A stretch of 6,055 nt of DNA from Sphingomonadales bacterium. GTDB taxonomy: Bacteria > Pseudomonadota > Alphaproteobacteria > Sphingomonadales > Sphingomonadaceae. Shown in pieces: positions 1-6,055 of the stretch; within the stretch, counting starts at the first letter, position 1; each line of letters opens with the position of its first letter. The position numbers and the translations under genes are program-made. The stretch covers positions 1 through 6,055 of the forward strand of contig JANYCM010000173.1 of NCBI GenBank assembly GCA_025360285.1, given 5' to 3'. The notes under the pieces were generated by a model. That model was not told where the DNA came from. It did not search any database and saw only the letters and a program-made list of their open reading frames with translations.

Positions 1-885
1 GTCGAGCATCGCCAGCGCTTCGGCGCGCGGGCGCTGGAAGGTGTTGCGGCCGATGATCGAGCCATTGCCGCCGCCATCACGAATGTCGCGCGCGTCCTGA
101 TACACCGCATCGGCACCCTTGGCGGCGCCGCCCGAAAACACCACGATGCGGCGGCCGTTGAAGCAGGACTTCACGACGTGCGATACGCGGGTCGATTGCG
201 CCGACCAGTCATGGCCTTCATAGGATTTTTTGGCGTCCTTCTGCTCGATATGATCGGTCGGCAGCTTGACCTTGATGATATGCGCCCCGGCCAGCGCCGC
301 CATGTGCGCCGCATAGGCGCCGACATCGAGCGCCAGTTCCCCGGCCTTGGAAATCTCGCCGCCGCGCGGGTAGGACCAGATGACGGTGGCGATGCCGACG
401 GCCTTGGCCTCCTGCGACAATTCGCGGATTTCCTCCATCAGTTCAAAAATATCGTCGGCGCCGGGATAGATGGTGAAGCCGATCGCCGAACAGCCCAGCC
501 GCAGCGCATCGTCAACCGTGCCGGTCACCGCCTGGTTGATGCTGGTCGCCCAGCTGTTGGAACTGTTGACCTTGAGGATGGTCGGGATCTGACCGGCAAA
601 GCTATCCGCCCCTGCCTCGATCATGCCGAGCGGCGCCGCATAGGCCGACAGGCCGGCATCGATCGCCAGCTGGAAATGATAATGCGGATCATAGGCATCG
701 GGGTTCGGCGCAAAGCTGCGCGCCGGGCCATGTTCGAAACCCTGATCGACCGGCAGGATGACCAGCTTGCCGGTGCCGCCGAGCCGGCCCTGCATCAGGA
801 TGCGTGCCAGATTGGCCTTGGTGCCGGGATTGTCGCTTTCATAATTGGCGAGGATGGCGCGGACAGTCGGGGTCATTGCAGTCAT
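1..885 (-). CDS. fba: Class I fructose-bisphosphate aldolase, DhnA/FbaB type, C-terminus cut by window edge
   Basis: Schiff-base aldolase that cleaves fructose-1,6-bisphosphate to dihydroxyacetone phosphate and glyceraldehyde-3-phosphate, or runs in reverse for gluconeogenesis. I translated the minus-strand frame directly; it is open from 891 to base 1 (295 codons from 885). Motifs, numbered from 885: PVDQGFEHGP at 45-54 (matching the LDHG region of archaeal-type aldolases), VIWSYPRGG at 168-176, AHIIKVKLPTDH at 201-212 with K205 or K207 as the Schiff-base lysine, the phosphate-binding VVFSGGAAKG at 248-257, and IIGRNTFQRP at 277-286. Relatives are about 300-350 residues, so only a short tail is missing. 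ATGs at 891, 885 and 876 are in frame. I prefer 885 because a weak CGAG lies 7 nt upstream, while 891 has it only 1 nt away. It follows the toxin stop (902-904) closely with no good Shine-Dalgarno, so coupled translation is possible. Confidence 0.93.
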   Translation of the reverse strand, partial: MTAMTPTVRAILANYESDNPGTKANLARILMQGRLGGTGKLVILPVDQGFEHGPARSFAPNPDAYDPHYHFQLAIDAGLSAYAAPLGMIEAGADSFAGQIPTILKVNSSNSWATSINQAVTGTVDDALRLGCSAIGFTIYPGADDIFELMEEIRELSQEAKAVGIATVIWSYPRGGEISKAGELALDVGAYAAHMAALAGAHIIKVKLPTDHIEQKDAKKSYEGHDWSAQSTRVSHVVKSCFNGRRIVVFSGGAAKGADAVYQDARDIRDGGGNGSIIGRNTFQRPRAEALAMLD

Positions 886-901
886 GGTCATACTCGTGAT
901 G

Positions 902-1228
902 CTAGAGGGAAAGCCATTCGCGCAGCGCCTGATCAATACGCTGCATCGACCAGAGATCGACAGTGCCGATGATTTCACGGGTGCGATCGCGCCGCACCGA
1001 TTGTATCTTGTCGATCTCCGCTTCGCTGTTGATCAACAATCCGGTGGTGTCATTTGCCGGCACGGGGATGCGAAACATCAACGAATGTTGGCGCTGTGAC
1101 GTCAAGGGAATTACGGTCAGGCTGCCATGCGTCTCACAAAATTCATCAGCCTGCACGACGACCGCCGGGCGCGGCTTGCCGGCAAAATCTCCGGTTCCGG
1201 CGACCTTGATCACATCACCGCGTTTCAT
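902..1228 (-). CDS. PemK/MazF-family toxin (putative mRNA interferase)
   Basis: The 108-residue protein has the MazF/PemK/CcdB-fold pattern; proven members cleave single-stranded mRNA, often at short specific sequences. It opens MKRGDVIKVA, corresponding to the family's N-terminal GDV strand, followed by GKPRPAVVVQ at 17-26 with R20 at the conserved catalytic Arg position. VIPLTSQ at 39-45 places T43 at the conserved Thr/Ser position. INSEAEIDKIQSV at 66-78 is the usual family strand-turn motif, and the C-terminal helix is IDQALREWLSL. No key residue appears missing, so it may be active, but cleavage specificity cannot be read from sequence. Its start overlaps the antitoxin stop by ATGA, fixing both the pair and the order antitoxin-toxin. 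Its TAG stop lies only 10-16 nt before the aldolase start, so the module is inside the glycolytic operon and codirectional with it. Confidence 0.92.
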   Translation of the reverse strand: MKRGDVIKVAGTGDFAGKPRPAVVVQADEFCETHGSLTVIPLTSQRQHSLMFRIPVPANDTTGLLINSEAEIDKIQSVRRDRTREIIGTVDLWSMQRIDQALREWLSL

Positions 1229-1485
1229 GCCGGCTTCTGGTCACGCGAACCGCCATCATCCCAGGTTTCCCCGGCGAGACTTTCCCAAAAACCATCATCC
1301 ACCGTCCGTGGCTGCGCGGCAGCCACCAGCGATTGGCGGCGACATTCGGCACGATAGGCCGCATCATGATCCTTGACATAGCGCCGCACCGCCTCGCGGG
1401 CGATATCGCTTTTGGTTCGACCAGCCGCATGGGCGACCGCCGCCAATTGCGCTTCCAGTTCAGGTTCGAGACGGACGCCAAGCAT
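1225..1485 (-). CDS. Ribbon-helix-helix (CopG-like) antitoxin of a type II toxin-antitoxin module
   Basis: The 86-residue protein is predicted to neutralise the toxin encoded just downstream and to repress the module's own promoter as a DNA-binding dimer. The N-terminus has the ribbon-helix-helix pattern: beta strand GVRLEPE at 3-9, helix one ELEAQLAAVAHAAG at 9-22, then TKSDIAREAVRRYVKDH at 24-40, where T/S-K-S-D-IAREA is typical of the second helix of CopG/Arc-type antitoxins. The C-terminal half contains an acidic and aromatic segment, VDDGFWESLAGETWDD at 62-77, which is the expected toxin-binding tail. The ATG at 1485 follows a strong TGGAGG site. Its TGA overlaps the toxin ATG (ATGA, 1225-1228). 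Family-level identity is based on pattern recognition; no specific named system is claimed. Confidence 0.87.
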   Translation of the reverse strand: MLGVRLEPELEAQLAAVAHAAGRTKSDIAREAVRRYVKDHDAAYRAECRRQSLVAAAQPRTVDDGFWESLAGETWDDGGSRDQKPA

Positions 1486-1491
1486 GTCAGG

Positions 1492-1497
1492 CCTCCA
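1492..1497 (-). promoter_or_regulatory. Strong ribosome binding site of the antitoxin gene
   Basis: The minus strand reads TGGAGG, 6 nt before the ATG at 1485. It is the best Shine-Dalgarno match among the gene starts in the window. It supports this start and suggests the antitoxin is translated efficiently, while the overlapping toxin gene has only a weak AGAAG upstream of its ATG. That is the usual arrangement that keeps antitoxin in excess. Confidence 0.7.
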
Positions 1498-1507
1498 GGA
1501 AAACCGC

Positions 1508-1523
1508 GTTTAACACGTAAAAC
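1508..1523. promoter_or_regulatory. Imperfect palindrome, candidate antitoxin operator
   Basis: The plus strand reads GTTTAACACGTAAAAC. The arms TTTA (1509-1512) and TAAA (1518-1521) are exact inverted repeats around a 5-nt centre, and the outer G and C (1508, 1523) also pair. The site abuts the candidate -10 box and covers the predicted transcription start, where a repressor would block initiation. Ribbon-helix-helix antitoxins commonly bind short palindromes of this kind in their own promoters. That this antitoxin binds here is inference, and a palindrome this short in AT-rich DNA can occur by chance. Confidence 0.35.
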
Positions 1524-1552
1524 AAACTATCGCCCCACCTTGTCCCGGTCAA
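1524..1552 (-). promoter_or_regulatory. Candidate sigma-70-type promoter of the toxin-antitoxin module
   Basis: On the minus strand a -35-like TTGACC (1552-1547, five of six consensus bases) is followed after exactly 17 nt by a -10-like TAGTTT (1529-1524; it matches consensus only at the first, second and last base). The predicted start of transcription is near 1517, giving a leader of about 32 nt before the antitoxin ATG. The -35 box overlaps the TGA stop of the upstream small gene. This is the only gap over 25 nt between genes in the window. The call rests on box spacing and position; the -10 is weak. Confidence 0.45.
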
Positions 1553-1881
1553 GCCTTGAAGTGAATTTCAGCCACCTGGACAAATAGTTCGAAAATGCTC
1601 TCGGCAATCTCGGTAGCTTCTGTTTCGGTCATGGTTTTCAGTGTGTTGGCCACTGCGCCGATCGTGACGGCGCCGTTTTCAACCACCGCCCCGGCGCGGG
1701 TCATCCGCACCGTTATTTCATTGTAGATAAGGCGTTCTTCAGGCGGGAATTCTTCGCCCTTCAGGTCACGGATGCCGCGGAATGCCTCGCCGATGCGGTC
1801 AAAAATGCTGTCGGCAGATCGCGCCAGTTTCCAGGCGGCCGGATAGAGTTTTTCCCAAAGCCGGTCGGTATCGATCGTCAT
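1549..1881 (-). CDS. Hypothetical 110-residue protein coupled to pgk
   Basis: I do not recognise this family. The start at 1881 is chosen because it overlaps the pgk stop by ATGA, as coupled operon genes often do, with GGGGGA 4 nt upstream. The longer version from 1935 would add 18 Gly/Ala-rich residues encoded inside pgk in another frame and is unlikely. The 110-residue product starts MTIDTDRLWEKLYPAAWKLA. It is somewhat acidic, has no signal peptide or membrane segment that I can see, and looks mainly helical: roughly 6-40, then 45-62 after the EEFPPEER turn, and 84-107. A Gly/Val/Ala-rich stretch at 64-80 lies between. No catalytic motif or metal-binding cluster is apparent. GC is about 56% by hand count, well below pgk. 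The position between pgk and a toxin-antitoxin module could mean an accessory gene of the glycolytic operon, a cargo gene that came with the module, or neither. It is probably a real gene because the frame is intact and tightly coupled. Confidence 0.75.
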   Translation of the reverse strand: MTIDTDRLWEKLYPAAWKLARSADSIFDRIGEAFRGIRDLKGEEFPPEERLIYNEITVRMTRAGAVVENGAVTIGAVANTLKTMTETEATEIAESIFELFVQVAEIHFKA

Positions 1882-3080
1882 GCCGTCCCCCGCTCCAACG
1901 CCAATACCCCCGGCAGCGGCTTGCCTTCCATCCATTCCAGAAAGGCACCGCCGGCCATGGAGACAAAGCTGAAATCGCCCGTCACCCCGGCACGGTTCAG
2001 CGCCGCCACCGTATCGCCGCCGCCGGCCACCGACAACAGGCTGCCGCTGCGGGTCTGCGCCGCCGCAATGCGGGCGAGCGCGACGGTGCCTCGATCAAAA
2101 GGCTCCATCTCGAATGCCCCGAGCGGGCCGTTCCAGACGAGCGTCTTGCAGGTCTTCAGCGCATCGCCGAGCGCCTCGACCGCCGCGGGCCCCAGATCGA
2201 GGATCATCTCATCGGCCGCCACATCATGGATATTGCAGGTGCGCGATGGCGCATGGGCCCGAAATTCCTTTGCCACCACCACATCATAGGGCAGGTGCAC
2301 GGTGCAGCCCGCCGCCTCGGCCCGCGCCAATATGTCGAGCGCCGTCGCCGCCAGGTCATGTTCGCACAGCGACTTGCCGACATCGACACCGCGCGCCGCG
2401 AGGAAGGTATTGGCCATGCCGCCGCCGATCATCAGATGATCGACCCGTGTCACCAGGTGCGCCAGCACATCGAGCTTGGACGAAACCTTGGCACCGCCGA
2501 CGACCGCCGCCACCGGATGTTCGGGGTTGCCCAGCGCCTTTTCCAGCGCCTCCAGTTCGGCCTGCATCTCACGCCCGGCAAAGGCCGGCAGCACATGCGC
2601 CAGGCCTTCGGTGGAGGCATGGGCGCGGTGCGCCGCCGAAAAGGCATCATTCACATAGAAATCGCCGTTGGCCGCCAGCGCCGCCACGAACGCCGGATCA
2701 TTGGCTTCCTCGCCGGGATGGAAGCGGGTGTTTTCGAGGATGGCAATGTCGCCGGCCTTGAGCGTCGCGACGCCGGCCACCGCCACCGGCCCGACGCAAT
2801 CGGCAATGAACGCCACCGGCCGGCCCAGCAGATCGGCCAGCGCCGGCACCACCGGTGTCAGGCTGTCAGCGGCGACGACCTTGCCCCTGGGCCGGCCGAA
2901 ATGTGCCAGCACCAGCACGAAGGCGCCGCGATCAGCCAGCGCCGCAATGGTCCCCACCGCGGCGCGCAGCCGGGCATTGTCGCTGACCACGCCGTCCGCC
3001 ATCGGCACGTTCAGATCCTCACGGACCAGCACGCGTTTGCCGGTCAGCGCCGGCATATCGTCAATCGTGTGAAATCCCAT
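1878..3080 (-). CDS. pgk: Phosphoglycerate kinase
   Basis: Reversible phosphotransfer between 1,3-bisphosphoglycerate plus ADP and 3-phosphoglycerate plus ATP in glycolysis and gluconeogenesis; cytoplasmic. At 400 residues it has the normal bacterial length. Substrate-binding N-domain: VREDLNVP at 19-26 (R20, D22, N24), HFGRP at 60-64, R119 in ENTRFHPGE, and NDAFSAAHRAHAS at 144-156. Nucleotide-binding C-domain: GGAKVSSK at 195-202, GGGMANTF at 219-226, WNGPLGAFE at 316-324, GGGDT at 353-357, and the closing SMAGGAFLEWMEGK at 374-387, in which the common STGGGA reads SMAGGA. The ATG at 3080 is preceded by a G-rich AGGGGGG stretch about 7 nt away. Its TGA stop overlaps the ATG of the next small gene (ATGA, 1878-1881), which suggests translational coupling to that gene. 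Confidence 0.98.
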   Translation of the reverse strand: MGFHTIDDMPALTGKRVLVREDLNVPMADGVVSDNARLRAAVGTIAALADRGAFVLVLAHFGRPRGKVVAADSLTPVVPALADLLGRPVAFIADCVGPVAVAGVATLKAGDIAILENTRFHPGEEANDPAFVAALAANGDFYVNDAFSAAHRAHASTEGLAHVLPAFAGREMQAELEALEKALGNPEHPVAAVVGGAKVSSKLDVLAHLVTRVDHLMIGGGMANTFLAARGVDVGKSLCEHDLAATALDILARAEAAGCTVHLPYDVVVAKEFRAHAPSRTCNIHDVAADEMILDLGPAAVEALGDALKTCKTLVWNGPLGAFEMEPFDRGTVALARIAAAQTRSGSLLSVAGGGDTVAALNRAGVTGDFSFVSMAGGAFLEWMEGKPLPGVLALERGTA

Positions 3081-3101
3081 CGACTGCCCCCCTGCCGCCG
3101 A

Positions 3102-4109
3102 TCAGATCAGCTTGCCCATCGCCACGGCGGTATCGGCCATGCGGTTGGAAAAGCCCCATTCATTGTCGTACCAGGAGATCACCCGCACCATATTGCCGCC
3201 GATCACCGATGTTTCCTGGGCATCGACAGTCGATGACGCCGGATCATGGTTGAAATCGATCGAAACCAGCGGCTCCTCGGTATAGGCGAGAATATTCTTC
3301 AGTTCGCCCTCGGCCGCCGCCTTCAGCGCGGCATTGACCTCGGCCTTGGTGACATCGCGCCCGGCGATGAAGGTCAGGTCGATCAGGCTGACATTCGGCG
3401 TCGGCACGCGCACCGCCGAACCATCGAGCTTGCCCTTCAGTTGCGGCAGCACTTCGCCTACGGCGCGCGCCGCGCCCGTCGTCGTCGGGATCATCGACAG
3501 CGCCGCCGCCCGCGCCCGGCGCGGGTCTTCGTGGATCTGGTCGAGGATGCGTTGGTCGTTGGTATAGCTGTGGATCGTCGTCATCAGGCCCTTAACCAGG
3601 CCGAATTCACGATCGAGCACCATTGCGACAGGGGCGAGGCAATTGGTCGTGCACGACGCGTTGGACACGATCTTGTGTTCGGCCTTCAACTGGTCATGGT
3701 TGACGCCGTACACCACCGTCAGATCGACACCCTTGCCCGGCGCGGAAATCAGCACGCGCTTGGCGCCCGCCGTCAGATGCGCCGCGGCCTTGTCGGCGGC
3801 GGTGAAAAATCCCGTGCATTCCAGCGCAATATCGACGCCCAACGCAGCGTGCGGCAGCTTGGCCGGGTCCCGCTCGGCGGTCACCAGGATGCGGTGGCCA
3901 TCGACAACAATATGGTCGCCATCGACGCTGACCGTGCCGGGATAAGGGCCATGCACCGAATCACGCGCCAGCAACCGGGCATTGGCGGTGGCATCGGCAA
4001 GATCGTTGATCGCCACGACGACGATATCGTCACGCTTCGCTTCGTGAATGGCGCGCAGCACATTGCGGCCGATGCGGCCAAATCCGTTGATGGCGACCTT
4101 GATGGCCAT
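3102..4109 (-). CDS. gap: Glyceraldehyde-3-phosphate dehydrogenase, type I
   Basis: Phosphorylating GAPDH, which converts glyceraldehyde-3-phosphate, NAD(P)+ and phosphate to 1,3-bisphosphoglycerate, the substrate of the next gene product. At 335 residues it is full length. The Rossmann motif INGFGRIGRN is at 7-16, the catalytic Cys is C153 in SNASCTTNCLAP, the base is H180 in HSYTNDQ, the phosphate-site segment IPTTTGAARAV starts at 207, RVPTPNVSLIDLTF is at 234-247, and the C-terminal SWYDNEWGFSNRM is at 312-324. D36 in INDLAD is the residue that usually favours NAD over NADP. The LP pair seen in NAD-type Bacillus enzymes is QI here (191-192), so cofactor preference is inferred, not certain. 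The ATG at 4109 is the only start that gives the conserved AIKVAINGFGRIG N-terminus; AAGGG lies 9 nt upstream. It follows tkt by 22 nt and precedes pgk by 21 nt, in the same operon. Confidence 0.98.
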   Translation of the reverse strand: MAIKVAINGFGRIGRNVLRAIHEAKRDDIVVVAINDLADATANARLLARDSVHGPYPGTVSVDGDHIVVDGHRILVTAERDPAKLPHAALGVDIALECTGFFTAADKAAAHLTAGAKRVLISAPGKGVDLTVVYGVNHDQLKAEHKIVSNASCTTNCLAPVAMVLDREFGLVKGLMTTIHSYTNDQRILDQIHEDPRRARAAALSMIPTTTGAARAVGEVLPQLKGKLDGSAVRVPTPNVSLIDLTFIAGRDVTKAEVNAALKAAAEGELKNILAYTEEPLVSIDFNHDPASSTVDAQETSVIGGNMVRVISWYDNEWGFSNRMADTAVAMGKLI

Positions 4110-4131
4110 GATGCGTTTCCCTTGCTGTGAA

Positions 4132-6055
4132 TTATTGCGCCAGATGCGCCCGCACCCGCGCCGCCACCTGCGGCGCCGTCAGGCCGAAATGCTGATACAG
4201 CGCCTCGATCGGCGCCGAGGCACCAAAGCTGTCAACGCCCAGATTGAGCCCGCGTGCCCCGGTATAACGCTGCCAGCCCATCGTCAGCCCCGCCTCCACC
4301 GAAACGATAACGGCATCTGCCGGCAGAATTTCGGCGCGATAGGCGGCGGGTTGCGCGTCAAACACCTCCCAGCACGGCATCGACACGACATCACAGCCGA
4401 TGCCATCGGCCTCCAGCGCGGCCGCGGCCGCCACGGCGATTTCGACTTCGGAGCCTGTCGCCAGAAACACCACCTGCCGCGCCGCCGTCGCCGTGCGCAG
4501 GCGATAGCCGCCCTTCGCCGTCAGGTTAGCGCCCGCCACCAGCCGCAAGTGCGGCAGATTCTGCCGGCTGAGCGCCAGTACCGACGGCCGGTTTTCATCG
4601 GCCAGCGCCAGCGCCCAGGCCTCCGCCGTTTCCACCGCATCGGCAGGGCGATAGACCGCCAGATTGGGAATGGCGCGCAACGACAGCAGATGTTCGATGG
4701 GCTGATGCGTCGGGCCATCTTCGCCCAGCCCGATCGAATCATGGGTCAGCACATAGATGACGCGGATGCCCTGCAACGCCGACATTCGGATGGCGTTGCG
4801 CATATAATCCGAAAACACCAGGAACGTGCCGCCATAAGGGATGCAGCCGCCGTGCAGCGCGATGCCGTTCATCGCCGCCGCCATGCCGAATTCGCGGATG
4901 CCATAAAAGATATAGCTGCCGGCGTAATTGTCGGCGGTGAACGCCGCCTGGTCCTTGGTCCGCGTGTTGTTCGATCCGGTGAGGTCCGCCGATCCGCCGA
5001 ACATCGCCGGCGCCGCCGGATTGATCGCGGCCAGGGCAATTTCGCTGGCCTTGCGCGTCGCGATCTTCTGCGGCGCGGCGATCAGCCCGGTGATATGCGC
5101 CTCAAGCGCCGCCACTGCCGCCGCCGGCAGGTCGCCCGCCATGCGCGCGGTAAAGTCACCCGCCTGCGGTGCCGCCGCCAGCCGCGCGTCCCAGGCCGCA
5201 CGGTCCGCCGCGCCGCGGCCACCCACCGCCAGCCAATCGGCACGGATATCATCCGGCACCACGAACGGCGGCCAATCCCAGCCCAGCGCCGCCCGCGCGC
5301 CTTCAATCTCCTTGGCCCCCAAGGGCGACCCATGCGAACCGCTGGTCCCCGCCTTGGTCGGGGCACCAAAGCCGATGGTGGTGCGGCAGGCGATCAGGGA
5401 TGGCCGCGGATCGGCGGCGGCGGCGGTCAACGCCGCATCAACCGCTTCGGCATCCTGGCCATCGCAGGCCACCACATGCCACCCGGCGGCGGCAAAGCGC
5501 ATCGCGATATCTTCCGAGGTCGAAAGCGACGTCGGCCCATCGATCGAGATGCGATTGTCATCCCACAGCACATTCAACCGGCCCAGCTTCAGATGCCCGG
5601 CAAGGCCAATGGCTTCATGGCTGATGCCCTCCATCAGGCAGCCATCGCCGGCAATCACCCAGGTGCGATGATCGACCAGCGCATCACCGAATTCGGCATT
5701 CAGATGGCGTTCGGCCATCGCCATGCCAACGGCGGTCGCCAGCCCCTGCCCCAAGGGCCCGGTGGTGGTTTCAATGCCGGCCAGTTCAAAATTTTCCGGA
5801 TGGCCCGCACAGGGGCTGCCCAATTGGCGAAAGTTGCGAATGTCCTCCAGCGTCGGCCGGTCATAGCCGGTCAGATGCAGCAGCGCATAGATCAGCATCG
5901 ATCCATGGCCGGCCGACAGCACGAAGCGATCACGATCGGCCCAGCGCGGCGCCGCCGGATCGAACTTCAGGTGGCGGGCAAACAGCACCGTCGCGGCATC
6001 GGCCATGCCCATCGGCATGCCGGGATGGCCCGAATTTGCCGCTTCGACGGCATCC
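4132..6055 (-). CDS. tkt: Transketolase, N-terminus cut by window edge
   Basis: Cytoplasmic thiamine-diphosphate enzyme that moves two-carbon units between ketose and aldose phosphates, linking the pentose phosphate pool to fructose-6-phosphate and glyceraldehyde-3-phosphate. The reading frame stays open to the right edge and already contains the N-terminal ANSGHPGMPMGMAD block, so the ATG at 6018 is internal; about 16-20 residues are missing. The 640 visible residues fit the usual length of about 660. Seen in order: RDRFVLSAGHGSM; the diphosphate/Mg motif GDGCLMEGISHE with the following DDNRISIDG (GDG at 5641-5649); GFGAPTKAGTSGSHGSPLG; GGSADLTGSN; IREFGMAAAMNG with the expected catalytic Glu (codon 4891-4893, equivalent to Glu411 of E. 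coli TktA); and THDSIGLGEDGPTHQP. All three domains are present with no frameshift. It ends with TAA, 22 nt before gap. The family identity is secure; the visible sequence does not tell biosynthetic from Calvin-cycle use. Confidence 0.97.
   Translation of the reverse strand, partial: DAVEAANSGHPGMPMGMADAATVLFARHLKFDPAAPRWADRDRFVLSAGHGSMLIYALLHLTGYDRPTLEDIRNFRQLGSPCAGHPENFELAGIETTTGPLGQGLATAVGMAMAERHLNAEFGDALVDHRTWVIAGDGCLMEGISHEAIGLAGHLKLGRLNVLWDDNRISIDGPTSLSTSEDIAMRFAAAGWHVVACDGQDAEAVDAALTAAAADPRPSLIACRTTIGFGAPTKAGTSGSHGSPLGAKEIEGARAALGWDWPPFVVPDDIRADWLAVGGRGAADRAAWDARLAAAPQAGDFTARMAGDLPAAAVAALEAHITGLIAAPQKIATRKASEIALAAINPAAPAMFGGSADLTGSNNTRTKDQAAFTADNYAGSYIFYGIREFGMAAAMNGIALHGGCIPYGGTFLVFSDYMRNAIRMSALQGIRVIYVLTHDSIGLGEDGPTHQPIEHLLSLRAIPNLAVYRPADAVETAEAWALALADENRPSVLALSRQNLPHLRLVAGANLTAKGGYRLRTATAARQVVFLATGSEVEIAVAAAAALEADGIGCDVVSMPCWEVFDAQPAAYRAEILPADAVIVSVEAGLTMGWQRYTGARGLNLGVDSFGASAPIEALYQHFGLTAPQVAARVRAHLAQ

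Noticed and set aside
178..972. A 264-codon open frame on the plus strand
   Set aside because: Antisense to the aldolase gene, whose minus-strand translation has all family motifs.
1215..1481. An 88-codon minus-strand frame overlapping the antitoxin
   Set aside because: It is the shifted frame of the antitoxin gene, has no family pattern, and lacks the fit to the TGGAGG site that the ATG at 1485 has.
1486..1548. Intrinsic terminator between the unknown gene and the antitoxin
   Set aside because: The inverted repeats here are short and no stable GC-rich stem is followed by a T-run in the minus-strand direction.
1549..1935. Longer 128-residue version of the unknown small gene
   Set aside because: The extra 18 residues come from inside pgk in another frame and are Gly/Ala-rich; the ATG at 1881 that overlaps the pgk stop is a better start.
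1782..3236. A 484-codon open frame on the plus strand
   Set aside because: It lies antisense to pgk and parts of its neighbours. The product is rich in Arg, His and Gln with no motif, as expected from the mirror frame of a GC-rich gene; the minus strand encodes a complete Pgk.
3246..4130. A 294-codon open frame on the plus strand
   Set aside because: Antisense shadow of gap, with low-complexity Arg/His-rich translation and no recognisable domain.
4928..5671. A 247-codon Ala/Ser-rich open frame on the plus strand
   Set aside because: Antisense to the transketolase gene; composition is explained by the complementary GC-rich codons.
4132..6055. Calvin-cycle (cbb) operon
   Set aside because: Transketolase, GAPDH, Pgk and aldolase also belong to cbb clusters, but no RuBisCO, phosphoribulokinase or CbbR gene is in view, and the same order is common in heterotrophic alphaproteobacteria.

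Overview
This window reads as a chromosomal central-carbon operon of a GC-rich alphaproteobacterium. The gene order tkt-gap-pgk-...-fba, the sequence style of the four enzymes (for example the NDAFSAAHRAHAS block of Pgk and the DhnA-type class I aldolase) and the high GC content fit that class. A sphingomonad-like host is my best guess, but the genus cannot be read from this window. All supported genes lie on the minus strand, so transcription runs from the right edge (base 6055) to the left edge (base 1).

Layout in transcription order: transketolase (6055 to 4132, N-terminus cut by the right edge); glyceraldehyde-3-phosphate dehydrogenase (4109-3102); phosphoglycerate kinase (3080-1878); a 110-residue protein of unknown function (1881-1549) that overlaps pgk by ATGA; a two-gene type II toxin-antitoxin module, with a ribbon-helix-helix antitoxin (1485-1225) and a PemK/MazF-like toxin (1228-902) that also overlap by ATGA; and a class I fructose-bisphosphate aldolase of the DhnA/FbaB type (885 to 1, C-terminus cut by the left edge). 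Gaps between genes are 22, 21, -4, 63, -4 and about 16 nt, so the whole set could be one transcript. The 63-nt gap ahead of the antitoxin is the only one long enough for a promoter, and it contains a plausible one with an overlapping imperfect palindrome.

The four enzymes interconvert C3 to C7 sugar phosphates. Aldolase splits or forms fructose-1,6-bisphosphate, GAPDH and Pgk carry triose phosphate to 3-phosphoglycerate with ATP formation (or the reverse in gluconeogenesis), and transketolase links this pool to the pentose phosphates. The same enzymes serve the Calvin cycle, but no RuBisCO or phosphoribulokinase gene is visible.

The unusual part is 902-1881. An unknown small gene and a complete toxin-antitoxin module sit between pgk and fba in the same orientation, and this stretch has clearly lower GC by hand count (about 53-57% in sampled lines, against about 70% in sampled pgk lines). 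The aldolase then starts just after the toxin stop with almost no Shine-Dalgarno sequence, so its expression may depend on read-through and translation from the module. No RNA genes, CRISPR arrays, insertion sequences or convincing intrinsic terminators were seen.
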